DNA of 64,000 bases from Pseudomonas sp. W4I3 (GCF_030816195.1 NZ_JAUSXS010000001.1:248001-312000); one strand, 5' to 3'. Shown: positions 1-9,689, counted from the stretch's first letter. Made by a program: numbers and translations. The notes: generated from the letters alone by a model not told the origin.

Positions 1-75
1 CCCGATTGCGGTGGATCAGTCAAATAGAGGTCGACTGACACGCTGTCATCGGGAGCAAGCCCCCTCCCACATTTT
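1..75. repeat. REPIN, truncated by the window edge
   Basis: The right arm (ATCGGGAGCAAGCCCCCTC followed by CCACATTTT) is complete. The left arm survives only as its inner tail (CCCGATTGCGGTGGATCAG), so the outer GTGGGAGG part lies before base 1. The arrangement matches the full two-arm elements at 16542, 29132, 44820 and 47607. It lies upstream of metX, with about 85 bases between the repeat and the start codon. Confidence 0.85.
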
Positions 76-161
76 GTATCTGTGTACGGGTGCAGGCCTT
101 TGCTTGCCGCTGGGGTTCGCGCTCTTTAGACTTACGCCTCATTTAAACGAGAGCAGGGTCG

Positions 162-1302
162 ATGCCAACTGCCTTCCCCCCCGATTCCGTTGGACTGGTC
201 GTGCCCCAAGTGGCGCACTTTAGCGAACCACTGGCCCTGGCCTGCGGCCGCTCGCTGCCTGCCTACGACCTGATCTACGAAACCTACGGCCAACTGAACG
301 CCACCGCGAGCAACGCCGTGCTGATTTGCCACGCCTTGTCCGGCCACCATCATGCGGCAGGCTTCCACAGCGTTGACGAGCGCAAGCCCGGCTGGTGGGA
401 CAGCTGCATCGGCCCAGGCAAGCCCATCGACACCAACAAATTCTTTGTGGTCAGCCTGAACAACCTCGGCGGCTGCAACGGCTCCACCGGCCCCCAGCAG
501 CCTGAACCCGGAAACCGGCAAGCCGTTCGGCGCCGACTTCCCGGTGTTGACAGTGGAAGACTGGGTGCACAGCCAGGCGCGCCTTGCCGACCGGCTGGGC
601 ATCGACCAATGGGCGGCCGTGATCGGTGGCAGCCTGGGCGGCATGCAGGCCCTGCAATGGACCATCACCTACCCGGACCGCGTGCGCCACTGCCTGGCCA
701 TCGCCTCGGCGCCCAAGCTGTCTGCGCAAAACATTGCCTTCAACGAAGTGGCGCGCCAAGCCATCCTCACCGACCCCGAGTTCCACGGTGGTTCGTTCCA
801 GGAAGCCGGCGTGATCCCCAAGCGTGGCCTGATGCTGGCGCGGATGGTCGGGCACATCACCTACCTGTCCGATGATTCCATGGGCGAAAAATTCGGCCGT
901 GGCCTCAAGAGCGAGAAGCTCAACTACGACTTCCACAGCGTCGAGTTCCAGGTCGAAAGCTACCTGCGGTATCAGGGCGAGGAGTTCTCCGGGCGTTTCG
1001 ACGCCAACACCTACCTGCTGATGACCAAGGCGCTGGACTACTTCGACCCGGCGGCGAACCACGACGACGATCTGGCGAAAACCTTCGAGCACGCCACGGC
1101 CAAGTTCTGCGTGATGTCGTTCACCACCGACTGGCGTTTCTCCCCGGCGCGCTCTCGTGAGCTGGTGGATGCGCTGATGGCTGCGCGCAAAGACGTCTGC
1201 TACCTGGAGATCGATGCTCCGCAAGGCCACGACGCCTTCCTGATTCCGATTCCCCGTTATCTGCAGGCGTTCAGTAACTACATGAACCGTATAGCACTGT
1301 GA
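162..1302 (+). pseudogene. metX: Homoserine O-acyltransferase MetX, frameshifted
   Basis: MetX acylates L-homoserine, the first committed step of methionine synthesis; Pseudomonas members are thought to prefer succinyl-CoA. It is an alpha/beta hydrolase-fold enzyme. The first frame (from ATG 162) gives the N-terminus through GGCNGSTGP, then runs out of register. The second frame resumes with [15 protein letters not shown] and continues to 1302, including the nucleophile motif GGSLGGMQ and the late Asp (YLEID) and His (GHDAF) of the triad. The break is a run of five C at 491-495 where the family needs four (GGC CCC AGC AGC). With one C removed the product is about 379 residues, the normal length. 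metW follows 7 bases downstream. Either a real inactivating mutation or a homopolymer sequencing error; I cannot tell which. Confidence 0.9.
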
Positions 1303-1309
1303 GAACGCC

Positions 1310-1930
1310 ATGAGAGCCGACCTGGAAATCATCCAAGACTGGATCCCCGCCGGCAGCCGCGTGCTCGACCTGGGCTGCGGCGATGGCGAGCTGCTGAGCT
1401 GGCTGCGCGACAACAAGCAAGTCACCGGCTACGGCCTGGAAAACGATCCGGACAACATCGCCCAGTGCGTGGCCAAAGGCATCAACGTGATCGAGCAGGA
1501 CCTGGACAAGGGCCTGGGCAACTTTGCCAGCAACAGCTTTGACATCGTGGTGATGACCCAGGCCCTGCAAGCGGTGCACTACCCGGACCGTATCCTCGAC
1601 GAAATGCTGCGCGTCGGCCGCCAATGCATCATCACCTTCCCCAATTTCGGACACTGGCGCTGCCGCTGGTACCTGGCCACCAAGGGCCGCATGCCGGTGT
1701 CGGACTTCCTGCCGTACACCTGGTACAACACGCCGAACATCCACTTCTGCACCTTCGAAGACTTCGAAGCCCTGTGTGGCGAGCGTGAGGCCAAGGTGAT
1801 CAACCGCCTTGCCGTCGATCAACAGCACCGCCACGGCTGGGCGAGTAAGCTATGGCCCAACCTGTTGGGCGAAATCGGCATCTACCGGGTCAGCAGTCCT
1901 GGCCTGATCGACCACAAGATTGCCGTCTAA
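1310..1930 (+). CDS. metW: Methionine biosynthesis protein MetW
   Basis: A 206-residue SAM-dependent methyltransferase-fold protein. The glycine-rich motif I VLDLGCGDGELL lies near residues 18-30, and the family-typical FPNFGHWRCR and YNTPNIHFCT segments are present. MetW is almost always paired with MetX and is needed for or supports homoserine acyltransferase activity; its own catalytic activity is not settled. It starts 7 bases after the metX stop, so the two are translationally linked, and it is intact although metX is not. Confidence 0.95.
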   Translation: MRADLEIIQDWIPAGSRVLDLGCGDGELLSWLRDNKQVTGYGLENDPDNIAQCVAKGINVIEQDLDKGLGNFASNSFDIVVMTQALQAVHYPDRILDEMLRVGRQCIITFPNFGHWRCRWYLATKGRMPVSDFLPYTWYNTPNIHFCTFEDFEALCGEREAKVINRLAVDQQHRHGWASKLWPNLLGEIGIYRVSSPGLIDHKIAV

Positions 1931-1951
1931 TTACTTTCACGAGGGACGCTC

Positions 1952-2386
1952 ATGAGTCGTTTGGCTATTTTTCTATTGACCGCCTGCCTGGGCGCCAGCG
2001 CCGTGGCCGCCGACGCTATCGACGCTAACCGCAAGAAAGACTTCGGCGATATCACCGTTCACTACAACACCTTCACCTCAAGCTTCCTGTCTCCGGAAAC
2101 CGCCCAGAACGTCGGCGTGGTGCGCAGCAAGGAGAAGGGTTTGATCAATGTAACCGTGATCAAGGGCGTGACCCCCGTCCCGGCCCAAGTGACCGGCACC
2201 ATCAAGGACCTGGGCGGCAAAAGCGAGATCTTGACGTTCAAGCAAATCGAAGAGAAAGGCGGGGTCAGCTACCTCGCGCCTTACTCCGTGACCCAGCGCG
2301 AATACAAGACGTTTACCATCAACGTTGAAACCGGCGGCAAGGCCCATGGTTTCCAATTCAACCAAGAACTGTTTCCGGCCGAATGA
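1952..2386 (+). CDS. Periplasmic DUF4426 family protein
   Basis: A 144-residue protein with a classic signal peptide ([20 protein letters not shown], cleavage after about residue 20), so it is exported to the periplasm. The mature part ([16 protein letters not shown], with a conserved FQFNQELFP end) fits DUF4426, a small gammaproteobacterial family of unknown function commonly found between metW and rdgB. It lies 21 bases after metW behind a GAGGGACGCT ribosome-binding region and overlaps the next gene by 4 bases. No function is proposed. Confidence 0.85.
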   Translation: MSRLAIFLLTACLGASAVAADAIDANRKKDFGDITVHYNTFTSSFLSPETAQNVGVVRSKEKGLINVTVIKGVTPVPAQVTGTIKDLGGKSEILTFKQIEEKGGVSYLAPYSVTQREYKTFTINVETGGKAHGFQFNQELFPAE

Positions 2387-2979
2387 TGAACCTGACTCAA
2401 CTCGTACTGGCCAGCCATAACGCCGGCAAACTCAAAGAATTGCAGGCCATGCTCGGCGACGCCGTGCAACTGCGCTCGATCGGTGAGTTCAGCCAGGTGG
2501 AGCCGGAAGAAACCGGCCTGTCATTCGTCGAAAACGCCATCCTCAAGGCACGCAACGCCGCACGCCTCTCCGGCCTGCCGGCCTTGGCGGATGACTCGGG
2601 CCTGGCGGTGGACTACCTCGGTGGCGCACCCGGCATCTATTCGGCGCGCTACGCCGACGGCAAGGGCGATGCGGCCAACAACGCCAAGCTACTGGACGCG
2701 CTCAAGGACGTACCGGATGCGATGCGCGGTGCGCAGTTCGTCTGCGTGCTGGCGTTGGTGCGTCACGCTGACGACCCGCTGCCGATCCTCTGCGAAGGCT
2801 TGTGGCACGGGCGCATCCTGCATGCCGCCAGCGGTGAGCACGGCTTTGGCTACGATCCACTGTTCTGGGTGCCGGAGCGCAACGTCTCCAGCGCCGAACT
2901 GAGCCCGGCCGACAAGAACCAGATCAGCCACCGCGCCCGCGCAATGGATTTGCTGCGCCAACGCCTGAGCCTGAAATGA
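2383..2979 (+). CDS. rdgB: XTP/dITP pyrophosphatase RdgB
   Basis: A 198-residue enzyme of the Ham1/RdgB family. It hydrolyses non-canonical purine nucleoside triphosphates (XTP, dITP, ITP) to monophosphates and keeps deaminated bases out of DNA. The diagnostic start [14 protein letters not shown], the [16 protein letters not shown] active-site loop and the C-terminal [10 protein letters not shown] and ISHRARA motifs are all present. The ATG at 2383 overlaps the upstream stop (ATGATGA), so the start could equally be 2386. It overlaps hemW by 4 bases. Confidence 0.96.
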   Translation: MMNLTQLVLASHNAGKLKELQAMLGDAVQLRSIGEFSQVEPEETGLSFVENAILKARNAARLSGLPALADDSGLAVDYLGGAPGIYSARYADGKGDAANNAKLLDALKDVPDAMRGAQFVCVLALVRHADDPLPILCEGLWHGRILHAASGEHGFGYDPLFWVPERNVSSAELSPADKNQISHRARAMDLLRQRLSLK

Positions 2980-4178
2980 CCCACGACACCCAGGCGCTGC
3001 CACTGATCCACGGTGGCGCGCAAACCCCTCGGGCGGCGCTGCCTGTGCTGCCGCCCCTGGCGCTGTACATCCATATCCCCTGGTGCGTGCGCAAGTGCCC
3101 TTATTGCGACTTCAACTCCCACACCGCCAGCAACGTGTTGCCGGAAGAAGAGTATGTGGACGCATTGCTGGCGGACCTGGACCTGGACCTGCATGCCGTC
3201 TATGGCCGCAAGCTGAGCTCGATCTTCTTTGGCGGCGGCACCCCGAGCCTGTTCAGCGCCGCGGCATTGGGGCGGCTGCTCAAAGGCGTGCAAGCGCGCA
3301 TCCCGTTTGCCGACGATATCGAAATCACCCTGGAAGCCAATCCCGGCACCTTTGAGCAAGAGAAGTTCGTGGCGTATCGCGCGCTGGGGATCAATCGCCT
3401 GTCCATCGGCATCCAGAGCTTCCAGCAGGCAAAGCTCGAAGCCCTGGGTCGCATCCACAACGGCGATGAAGCCATACGCGCCGCAGATATGGCGCGCCAG
3501 GCCGGATTCGACAACTTCAACCTGGACCTGATGCACGGCTTGCCCGATCAATCCCTGGACGACGCGCTGGCCGACCTGCGCCAAGCGATCGCACTCAAGC
3601 CGACGCACTTGTCCTGGTACCAACTGACCCTGGAACCCAACACCGTGTTCTGGAACCAGCCACCCGCGCTGCCGGAAGACGACACCCTGTGGGACATCCA
3701 GGAAGCCGGTCAGGCGCTGCTCGCCGAGCACGGTTACGCGCAATATGAAGTGTCGGCCTACGCCCAACCGGGTCGCCCGGCGCGGCATAACCTCAATTAC
3801 TGGAGCTTCGGCGACTTCATCGGTATCGGCGCGGGTGCCCACGGCAAGCTCAGCCATCCGGACGGGCGCATCGTACGCACCTGGAAAACCCGCGCACCGA
3901 AAGACTACCTCAACCCGGCCAAAAGCTTTCAGGCCGGAGCGAAAGAGTTGACCAATGAAGAGCTGCCGTTCGAGTTCCTGATGAACGCCCTGCGCCTCAC
4001 TGAAGGCGTTGAGGCCAAGCTCTACGCCGAGCGTACCGGCCTTGAGCTGGCGAGCCTCGAAGAAGGCCGCCGCGAGGCAGAACAAAGCGGCTTAATGCAG
4101 GTCGAACCGTCACGCCTGGCGGCGACCGACCGCGGGCAACTCTTTCTCAATGACCTGCTGCAGACGTTTTTGAGCTGA
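2976..4178 (+). CDS. hemW: Heme chaperone HemW (radical SAM)
   Basis: A 400-residue radical SAM protein of the coproporphyrinogen-oxidase-like group. The [4Fe-4S] motif is [10 protein letters not shown] near residues 37-46, followed by the GGGTPSL SAM-binding segment. HemW binds heme and passes it to membrane targets such as the respiratory chain; it is not the oxygen-independent HemN, which has a different N-terminus. The start overlaps the rdgB stop (ATGA). The last 60 residues form the HemN-like C-terminal domain ([13 protein letters not shown] onwards). Confidence 0.94.
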   Translation: MTHDTQALPLIHGGAQTPRAALPVLPPLALYIHIPWCVRKCPYCDFNSHTASNVLPEEEYVDALLADLDLDLHAVYGRKLSSIFFGGGTPSLFSAAALGRLLKGVQARIPFADDIEITLEANPGTFEQEKFVAYRALGINRLSIGIQSFQQAKLEALGRIHNGDEAIRAADMARQAGFDNFNLDLMHGLPDQSLDDALADLRQAIALKPTHLSWYQLTLEPNTVFWNQPPALPEDDTLWDIQEAGQALLAEHGYAQYEVSAYAQPGRPARHNLNYWSFGDFIGIGAGAHGKLSHPDGRIVRTWKTRAPKDYLNPAKSFQAGAKELTNEELPFEFLMNALRLTEGVEAKLYAERTGLELASLEEGRREAEQSGLMQVEPSRLAATDRGQLFLNDLLQTFLS

Positions 4179-4197
4179 TCGCTCTTAAGGAAATCGA

Positions 4198-4521
4198 ATG
4201 GATTTGGTACTCGACCTGCTCGCCACCGTGTCCCGCTGGAGCCGCAGCAACCTGTCGGAAATCTCCCTGGCCCTGGTCGGCTGTTTGCTGGTGCTGTTCG
4301 GCGCCGACATCAAGGGCTGGGTCGAAGCACGCCTGGGCAGCATCGCCGGCGCCCTGCGCGTCCCGTTGATGGCCCTGCTGTGCATGATCGGCAGCGGCGC
4401 AGCGCTGATCTACGCCACGCCGTGGATTGTGCGCGGGCTGAGTCAGTTCAATAACTACAGCCTGGCGCCGGTGCTGGTGGTGGTGCTGGTGTTGATTGGC
4501 GTCGTCGCGGATCGCCGCTGA
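4198..4521 (+). CDS. DUF3392 inner-membrane protein
   Basis: A 107-residue protein with three predicted membrane segments, around residues 22-38, 52-74 and 86-104. It matches the DUF3392 family of gammaproteobacterial membrane proteins of unknown function. It lies 19 bases after hemW behind an AAGGAAATCG ribosome-binding region, so it probably ends the metX-to-DUF3392 transcript. The next gene, trmB, converges on it with a REP-derived hairpin between them. Confidence 0.85.
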   Translation: MDLVLDLLATVSRWSRSNLSEISLALVGCLLVLFGADIKGWVEARLGSIAGALRVPLMALLCMIGSGAALIYATPWIVRGLSQFNNYSLAPVLVVVLVLIGVVADRR

Positions 4522-4540
4522 CCTCAAACCCAACACAAAA

Positions 4541-4574
4541 AAATGTGGGAGGGGGCAAGCCCCCTCCCACATTT
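4541..4574. terminator. Solo REP palindrome acting as bidirectional terminator
   Basis: Perfect inverted repeat with 16-base arms (AAATGTGGGAGGGGGC and its complement) around a two-base AA centre. It is preceded by A-rich sequence and followed by TTTTT, so it can fold into a strong hairpin with a U tract on either strand. It lies between the convergent DUF3392 and trmB genes. It looks like the two outer arms of a REPIN fused without the usual spacer. Confidence 0.75.
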
Positions 4575-4601
4575 TTACTGCATTTCAACGTTGCAGGCGG
4601 G

Positions 4602-5330
4602 TTAGGCCAGCTTTTCGAACTTCAAATCCCACACCCCATGTCCCAACCGCTCGCCGCGGCGTTCGAACTTGGTGATCGGACGCTCTGCCGGGCGTGGCAC
4701 GCATTGGCCGTCTTCGGCGAGGTTGCGGTAGCCAGGCGCGACATTCATCACTTCCAGCATGTATTCGGCATACGGTTCCCAGTCGGTGGCCATGTGCAGG
4801 ATGCCGCCAACCTTGAGCTTGCTGCGCACCAGCTCCGCGAAGGAGGCCTGGACGATGCGGCGCTTGTGGTGACGAGCCTTGTGCCATGGGTCGGGGAAGA
4901 ACAGCATCAGGCGGTCGAGGCTGTTGTCGGCGATGCAGCGGTTGAGCACTTCAATCGCGTCGCAGTCATACACCCGCAGGTTGGTCAGGCCCTGGGTCAG
5001 CACGCCGTTAAGCAGCGCACCGACACCTGGACGGTGCACTTCCACACCGATGAAATCCTGGTCCGGCGCGGCCGCCGCCATCTCCAGCAGGGAATGCCCC
5101 ATGCCGAAGCCGATTTCCAGGGAACGCGGGGCCGAACGACCGAACACCTGGTCGTAGTCCACCGGCGCGTCGGCCAGGGGCAACACGAACAGTGGCGTGC
5201 CCTGCTCCAGGCCCTTTTGCTGGCCTTCGGTCATGCGACCGGCGCGCATCACGAAGCTCTTGATGCGGCGATGCTTGGACTCGTCGCCCGCTTCCACGGT
5301 GTTCGGCGTTTCGTTTGATTCAGTCATCAA
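4602..5330 (-). CDS. trmB: tRNA (guanine46-N7)-methyltransferase TrmB
   Basis: A 242-residue SAM-dependent methyltransferase that forms m7G46 in the variable loop of tRNAs. The SAM motif is [12 protein letters not shown], and the catalytic/substrate segment [15 protein letters not shown] is diagnostic. The [18 protein letters not shown] end is also typical. The N-terminal 25 residues are polar and variable, as usual. It lies 6 bases downstream of thiG on the same strand, so the order of transcription is thiS-thiG-trmB. Confidence 0.96.
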   Translation of the reverse strand: MMTESNETPNTVEAGDESKHRRIKSFVMRAGRMTEGQQKGLEQGTPLFVLPLADAPVDYDQVFGRSAPRSLEIGFGMGHSLLEMAAAAPDQDFIGVEVHRPGVGALLNGVLTQGLTNLRVYDCDAIEVLNRCIADNSLDRLMLFFPDPWHKARHHKRRIVQASFAELVRSKLKVGGILHMATDWEPYAEYMLEVMNVAPGYRNLAEDGQCVPRPAERPITKFERRGERLGHGVWDLKFEKLA

Positions 5331-5336
5331 TAGCTC

Positions 5337-6131
5337 TTACTTGATCAGGCCATCCAGCGGCGAAGAGGCGCTGGCATAGAGTTTTTTCGGCATGCGCCCG
5401 GCGAGGTAGGCCAGGCGGCCCGCGACGATCGCGTGTTGCATGGCTTGGGCCATCATGATCGGTTGCTGGGCATGGGCAATGGCCGAGTTCATCAGCACCG
5501 CGTCGCAGCCCAGCTCCATGGCGATGGTTGCGTCGGAGGCCGTGCCCACGCCCGCATCCACCAGCACCGGGATCTTGGCTTCTTCAAGGATGATCTGCAG
5601 GTTGTAGGGGTTGCAGATACCCAGGCCGGAGCCGATCAGACCCGCCAGCGGCATCACCGCGATGCAGCCGATTTCCGCCAGCTGGCGAGCGATGATCGGG
5701 TCATCGCTGGTGTAGACCATCACGTCAAAGCCTTCCTTGACCAAGGTCTCGGCGGCCTTGAGGGTTTCGATCACGTTGGGGAACAGGGTTTTCTGGTCGG
5801 CCAGCACTTCCAGCTTCACCAGGTTGTGGCCGTCGAGCAGCTCACGAGCCAGGCGGCAGGTGCGCACGGCTTCGATGGCGTCATAGCAGCCGGCGGTGTT
5901 CGGCAGGAAGGTGTAGCGGTCCGGCGACAGCACTTCGAGCAGGTTCGGCTCGCCCTCGATCTGGCCGAGGTTGGTGCGACGTACGGCGAAGGTCACGATT
6001 TCGGCGCCCGAGGCTTCGATGGCCAGACGGGTTTCTTCCATGTCGCGGTACTTGCCGGTGCCGACCAGCAGACGGGACTGGTAGGTATGGCCGGCCAGGA
6101 CGAAGGGCTTGTCGCTACGAACAATGCTCAT
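5337..6131 (-). CDS. thiG: Thiazole synthase ThiG
   Basis: Builds the thiazole phosphate of thiamine from 1-deoxy-xylulose-5-phosphate, dehydroglycine and ThiS-thiocarboxylate. A 264-residue (beta/alpha)8 barrel. The LVKLEVLAD segment holds the Schiff-base lysine, and the phosphate-binding end [11 protein letters not shown] is clear. I chose ATG 6131 ([17 protein letters not shown]) over the upstream in-frame ATG at 6170 because the extra 13 residues do not look like ThiG. The carrier gene thiS lies 53 bases upstream. Confidence 0.95.
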   Translation of the reverse strand: MSIVRSDKPFVLAGHTYQSRLLVGTGKYRDMEETRLAIEASGAEIVTFAVRRTNLGQIEGEPNLLEVLSPDRYTFLPNTAGCYDAIEAVRTCRLARELLDGHNLVKLEVLADQKTLFPNVIETLKAAETLVKEGFDVMVYTSDDPIIARQLAEIGCIAVMPLAGLIGSGLGICNPYNLQIILEEAKIPVLVDAGVGTASDATIAMELGCDAVLMNSAIAHAQQPIMMAQAMQHAIVAGRLAYLAGRMPKKLYASASSPLDGLIK

Positions 6132-6184
6132 GGGAATTCTCGTAATGGGGTGAGGTTTCGCAGAATGCATAAGGCCGGGGGTGA

Positions 6185-6385
6185 CTAGCCACCGCCGATG
6201 GCGTGGACCACTTCGACCTGGTCACCTTCGCTGAGCGCGGTGCTTTCGTGCAGGCTGCGCGGGACGATATCCAGGTTGAGCTCCACTGCGACACGACGCC
6301 CGGTGAGGTCCAGGCGGGTCAGCAGGGCCGCGACGGTTTCACCGTCGGGCAATTCAAAGGGTTCGCCGTTCAACTGAATGCGCAT
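6185..6385 (-). CDS. thiS: Sulfur carrier protein ThiS
   Basis: A 66-residue beta-grasp ubiquitin-like carrier. Its C-terminal glycine is adenylated and converted to a thiocarboxylate that gives its sulfur to ThiG. The sequence ends VVHAIGGG, supplying the essential terminal Gly-Gly. The start [15 protein letters not shown] at 6385 fits the family; an ATG 15 bases upstream would add five unlikely residues. It is directly upstream of thiG, the usual arrangement in pseudomonads. Confidence 0.93.
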   Translation of the reverse strand: MRIQLNGEPFELPDGETVAALLTRLDLTGRRVAVELNLDIVPRSLHESTALSEGDQVEVVHAIGGG

Positions 6386-6455
6386 GCCGCAGGCCGCCAT
6401 CGTTTTTAGGGGCCGGCATTCTAACGCGATTGGGACTGAAGGTCAGCTCCAAGCG

Positions 6456-6836
6456 TCAAGCGGTCAGTTGCAGGCGCCAGGCGAGCAAGCCGAGGAAAAA
6501 CCAGCCCAACAGGAACGCCAGGCCGCCGAACGGGGTGATGATCCCGAGTTTGCTGATGCCGGTCAGGGTCAACAGATACAGGCTACCGGAGAACAAAAGG
6601 ATCCCGACTGCAAATGAAATGCCCGCCCAGGTGACCAGTCGTCCGGGAATGTGCGCAGCCAGCAGCGCCACGCCAAACAACGCCAGGGTGTGCACCAGCT
6701 GATAAGTCACGCCGGTGTGGAAGATTGTCAGGTATTCGGCGCTCAGGCGGTTCTTCAGACCGTGGGCGGCGAAGGCACCGAGGGCCACACCGGTGAAACC
6801 GAAAAAGGCAGCCAGCATCAGAAAGCTACGCAGCAT
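6456..6836 (-). CDS. DUF423 membrane protein
   Basis: A 126-residue protein with four hydrophobic helices and the DUF423 start signature (FGFTGVALGAFAAHGLK). The family (YgdD type) is widespread in bacterial inner membranes and functionally undefined. It is divergent from mtgA; the 74-base gap contains a TATAAT hexamer at 6872-6877 pointing toward mtgA, but no good -35 box. Confidence 0.88.
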   Translation of the reverse strand: MLRSFLMLAAFFGFTGVALGAFAAHGLKNRLSAEYLTIFHTGVTYQLVHTLALFGVALLAAHIPGRLVTWAGISFAVGILLFSGSLYLLTLTGISKLGIITPFGGLAFLLGWFFLGLLAWRLQLTA

Positions 6837-6910
6837 GAGGAACTCCAGTCAGACTCATCGGGCAGGGTCTGTATAATGGCCCGCTCAACGGGTTCGGCCA
6901 AGCCATCTCT

Positions 6911-7633
6911 ATGCTGCGTATCCTCTTCAACCGCTTTCTCAACGTCCTGAAATGGTTCGCCATCGGCAGTGTGCTGCTGGTGCTGCTGTTTCGTGTCGTG
7001 CCGCCGCCGTTCACTGCGCTGATGGTGGAGCGCAAGGTCGAATCATGGATCGACGGCGAGCCTATCGACCTGCAGCGTAGCTGGGTGCCGTGGGACGAGA
7101 TCTCCGATGACCTCAAACTGGCGGTGATGGCCGGTGAAGACCAGCGCTTCCCGCAGCACTGGGGTTTTGACTTTGGTGCGATCCAGGCGGCAATCGTGCA
7201 TAACGAGCGCGGCGGCTCGATCCGGGGCGCCAGTACGTTGAGCCAGCAGGTGTCGAAGAACTTGTTCCTGTGGGCCGGCCGCAGTTATCTGCGCAAAGGC
7301 CTGGAGGCCTGGTTTACCGGGTTGATCGAAGTGTTGTGGCCCAAGCAGCGCATTCTTGAGGTCTACCTCAACAGCGTGGAGTGGGATGACGGCGTGTTCG
7401 GGGCAGAGGCGGCGGCGCGGCACCATTTCGGGGTGAGTGCCAAGGGGCTATCGCGACAGCAGGCCAGCTACCTGGCGGCCGTGTTGCCGAATCCACGGGT
7501 GTGGAGTGCCAGTCATCCGACAGCGTATGTGGCGCGGCGCGCAGCGTGGATTCGCCAGCAGATGAGTCAGCTCGGCGGGGATGGCTACCTGGCGGAGCTC
7601 AACAACTCCCGCAAGGCCCCCTGGTCCGACTGA
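6911..7633 (+). CDS. mtgA: Monofunctional peptidoglycan transglycosylase MtgA
   Basis: A 240-residue GT51 glycosyltransferase that polymerises lipid II into glycan strands at the inner membrane. One N-terminal membrane anchor lies around residues 13-30. The catalytic Glu is in AGEDQRFPQHWGFD, and the RGASTLSQQVSKNLFL and EVYLNSVEWDDGVFGAE motifs follow. There is no transpeptidase domain, which separates it from class A PBPs. It converges on rpoH with a REP-derived hairpin between. Confidence 0.95.
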   Translation: MLRILFNRFLNVLKWFAIGSVLLVLLFRVVPPPFTALMVERKVESWIDGEPIDLQRSWVPWDEISDDLKLAVMAGEDQRFPQHWGFDFGAIQAAIVHNERGGSIRGASTLSQQVSKNLFLWAGRSYLRKGLEAWFTGLIEVLWPKQRILEVYLNSVEWDDGVFGAEAAARHHFGVSAKGLSRQQASYLAAVLPNPRVWSASHPTAYVARRAAWIRQQMSQLGGDGYLAELNNSRKAPWSD

Positions 7634-7649
7634 CACAACACAGAAACAA

Positions 7650-7679
7650 ATGTGGGAGGGGGCTTGCCCCCCTCCCACA
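7650..7679. terminator. Solo REP palindrome between mtgA and rpoH
   Basis: Inverted repeat TGTGGGAGGGGGC - TT - GCCCCC(C)TCCCACA with one extra C in the right arm and TTTT following. It lies between two convergent genes, 16 bases from the mtgA stop and 3 bases from the rpoH stop, so it can end transcription from both sides. Same family as the element at 4541. Confidence 0.7.
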
Positions 7680-7682
7680 GTT

Positions 7683-8537
7683 TTAGGCAGCGATCGACAG
7701 CTTCAGCTTGTTCATCGCGCTTTTCTCAAGCTGACGAATCCGCTCGGCCGACACGTTGTACTTCTGCGCCAGGTCGTGCAGCGTGGCTTTTTCTTCTGCC
7801 AGCCAGCGCTGGTAAAGAATGTCACGGCTGCGGTCGTCCAGCACTTCGAGCGCTTCGTGCAGGTTGTGGTTGGAGTTGTCGCTCCAGTCCGCATCCTCCA
7901 GTTGACGCGCCGGGTCGTACCGGTGGTCTTCCAGGTAGTTGGCCGGCGATTGGAAAGCGCTGTCGTCGTCTGCTTCGGCAGCCGGGTCGAAGGCCATGTC
8001 ATGGCCGGTCAGGCGGCTTTCCATCTCGCGCACTTCACGGGGCTCCACACCGAGGCTTTCGGCCACGCGGTGGACTTCCTCGTTGTTCAGCCACGCCAGG
8101 CGTTTCTTCTGGCTGCGCAGGTTGAAGAACAGCTTGCGCTGGGCCTTGGTGGTCGCGACTTTCACGATGCGCCAGTTGCGCAGGATGAACTCGTGAATTT
8201 CCGCCTTGATCCAGTGCACAGCAAACGACACCAGGCGCACGCCCATTTCCGGGTTGAAGCGCTTGACCGCCTTCATCAGGCCGACGTTGCCTTCCTGAAT
8301 CAGGTCAGCCTGGGCCAGGCCGTAGCCGCTATAGCTACGGGCGATATGTACGACAAAACGCAGGTGGGCGAGCACCATCTGCCGAGCCGCCCCCAAATCC
8401 TGCTCATAGTAGAGACTCTCGGCCAGTTCACGCTCCTGCTCGGGCGTCAGCAATGGAATGCTGTTGACCGTGTGCACATAGGCTTCCAGGTTCGCACCCG
8501 GGACCAAGGCATAAGCAGGTTGCAAAGAAGTGGTCAT
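7683..8537 (-). CDS. rpoH: RNA polymerase heat-shock sigma factor RpoH (sigma-32)
   Basis: A 284-residue sigma-70-family protein. The RpoH box QRKLFFNLR near residue 132 separates it from RpoD and RpoS. Region 2 ([16 protein letters not shown]) and region 4 ([17 protein letters not shown]) are complete. I chose ATG 8537 ([14 protein letters not shown]), the usual pseudomonad start, over an in-frame start 72 bases upstream. It directs chaperone and protease genes on heat stress. It lies downstream of ftsYEX with a 129-base gap that carries its own RpoE-type promoter candidate. Confidence 0.96.
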   Translation of the reverse strand: MTTSLQPAYALVPGANLEAYVHTVNSIPLLTPEQERELAESLYYEQDLGAARQMVLAHLRFVVHIARSYSGYGLAQADLIQEGNVGLMKAVKRFNPEMGVRLVSFAVHWIKAEIHEFILRNWRIVKVATTKAQRKLFFNLRSQKKRLAWLNNEEVHRVAESLGVEPREVREMESRLTGHDMAFDPAAEADDDSAFQSPANYLEDHRYDPARQLEDADWSDNSNHNLHEALEVLDDRSRDILYQRWLAEEKATLHDLAQKYNVSAERIRQLEKSAMNKLKLSIAA

Positions 8538-8587
8538 ACGAAAAAACCTCCGACTCACATAACTCGTGCAGTTCAGCACTGCGAAAA

Positions 8588-8614
8588 TTGACCGGGAACC
8601 GTAGGACAAGTTCC
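8588..8614 (-). promoter_or_regulatory. Candidate RpoE/AlgU-type promoter of rpoH
   Basis: On the minus strand GGAACTT is followed by 16 bases and then TCAA, close to the envelope-stress sigma consensus (GAACTT, N16-17, TCtgA). It lies about 50-75 bases before the rpoH start. Transcription of rpoH from an AlgU-dependent promoter is known in P. aeruginosa, so this fits in place and form. Confidence 0.6.
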
Positions 8615-8666
8615 CTAAACCACTGATACGGTCAATACAAACGAAACCACATTACCCTGACATTAA

Positions 8667-9689
8667 CTACTTCGGTGCCAGCTCACGTAAATGCCGTGCG
8701 ACCGCAATCCACGCACCGATATACCCCAACAAGACCGCGCCGAGCAAGAGGCTCAGACCATCCGCTACGGGCACGCCGGCCAGGGCGAAATCGCTGCCGT
8801 ACAAGCCGGCAAGCCCGATAACCGCGTCGTTCAGCCAGTCAAGGCCAAACGCCAGCACGCCCCAGGATAAAACCCCGGCACCAAAGCCATAAAGCGCGCC
8901 CATGTACAGAAAAGGACGACGCACATAGCTGTCCGTGCCGCCGACCAGTTTAATCACTTCTATCTCAGTGCGACGGTTTTCAATATGAAGACGAATGGTA
9001 TTACCTATCACCAAAAGTAATGCAGACACCAACAACACTGTCAAACCGAATACAAAGCGATCGCCCAGCTTGAGAATCGCGGCCAGGCGCTCTACCCAGA
9101 CTAGATCAAGTTGAGCCTGTTGCACCTTGGGCATCTCTGCGAGTTTTTGTCGCAGGGCTTCCAGGGCCGGCTTGTCCACTTCATTTGGCGTTACCAGAAC
9201 CACGCCCGGTAGCGGGTTCTGCGGCAGCTCCTTGAGCGCTTCACCCAGGCCGGATTGCTGCTGGAACTCCTCAAGCGCCTGATCGCGGCTGATGTACTCG
9301 GCATCCGCTACGCCGGGCAGATTCTTGATGTCGTCGCGCAGCCCCTCGCCATCCTTGGTGCTGGCGTCGAGGTTGAGGTACAGCGAAATCTGCGCCGCGC
9401 GCTGCCAGGAACCGCCCAGGCGCTCCACATTATTGAGCAGCAACGACAAACCCATCGGCAGGCTCAGGGCCACGGCCATCACCAGGCAGGTGAAAAAGCT
9501 GCCGATCGGCTGCTTGCCCAGGCGGCGCAGGCTGTCGAGCAGGCTGGCGCGATGGCTTTCGATCCAGGCACGCAACAGCGTGCCGAAGTCCGGGCCGTCG
9601 TCTTCGTCGTGTTTTTTCTTTTTCGGTTGCGGATCGGCCGGTTTCGGCGCCACGCGTTCGGATACTTTAGGACTGCGTGTTGCACTCAT
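8667..9689 (-). CDS. ftsX: Cell division protein FtsX
   Basis: A 340-residue integral membrane partner of FtsE. A charged cytoplasmic N-terminus (PKPADPQPKKKKHDEDD) precedes TM1 near residues 66-88; a periplasmic domain follows (residues 90-210), then three TM segments. FtsEX couples divisome activity to peptidoglycan hydrolase activation through the periplasmic loop of FtsX. The ATG overlaps the ftsE stop by 4 bases (ATGA on the minus strand). Confidence 0.95.
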   Translation of the reverse strand: MSATRSPKVSERVAPKPADPQPKKKKHDEDDGPDFGTLLRAWIESHRASLLDSLRRLGKQPIGSFFTCLVMAVALSLPMGLSLLLNNVERLGGSWQRAAQISLYLNLDASTKDGEGLRDDIKNLPGVADAEYISRDQALEEFQQQSGLGEALKELPQNPLPGVVLVTPNEVDKPALEALRQKLAEMPKVQQAQLDLVWVERLAAILKLGDRFVFGLTVLLVSALLLVIGNTIRLHIENRRTEIEVIKLVGGTDSYVRRPFLYMGALYGFGAGVLSWGVLAFGLDWLNDAVIGLAGLYGSDFALAGVPVADGLSLLLGAVLLGYIGAWIAVARHLRELAPK

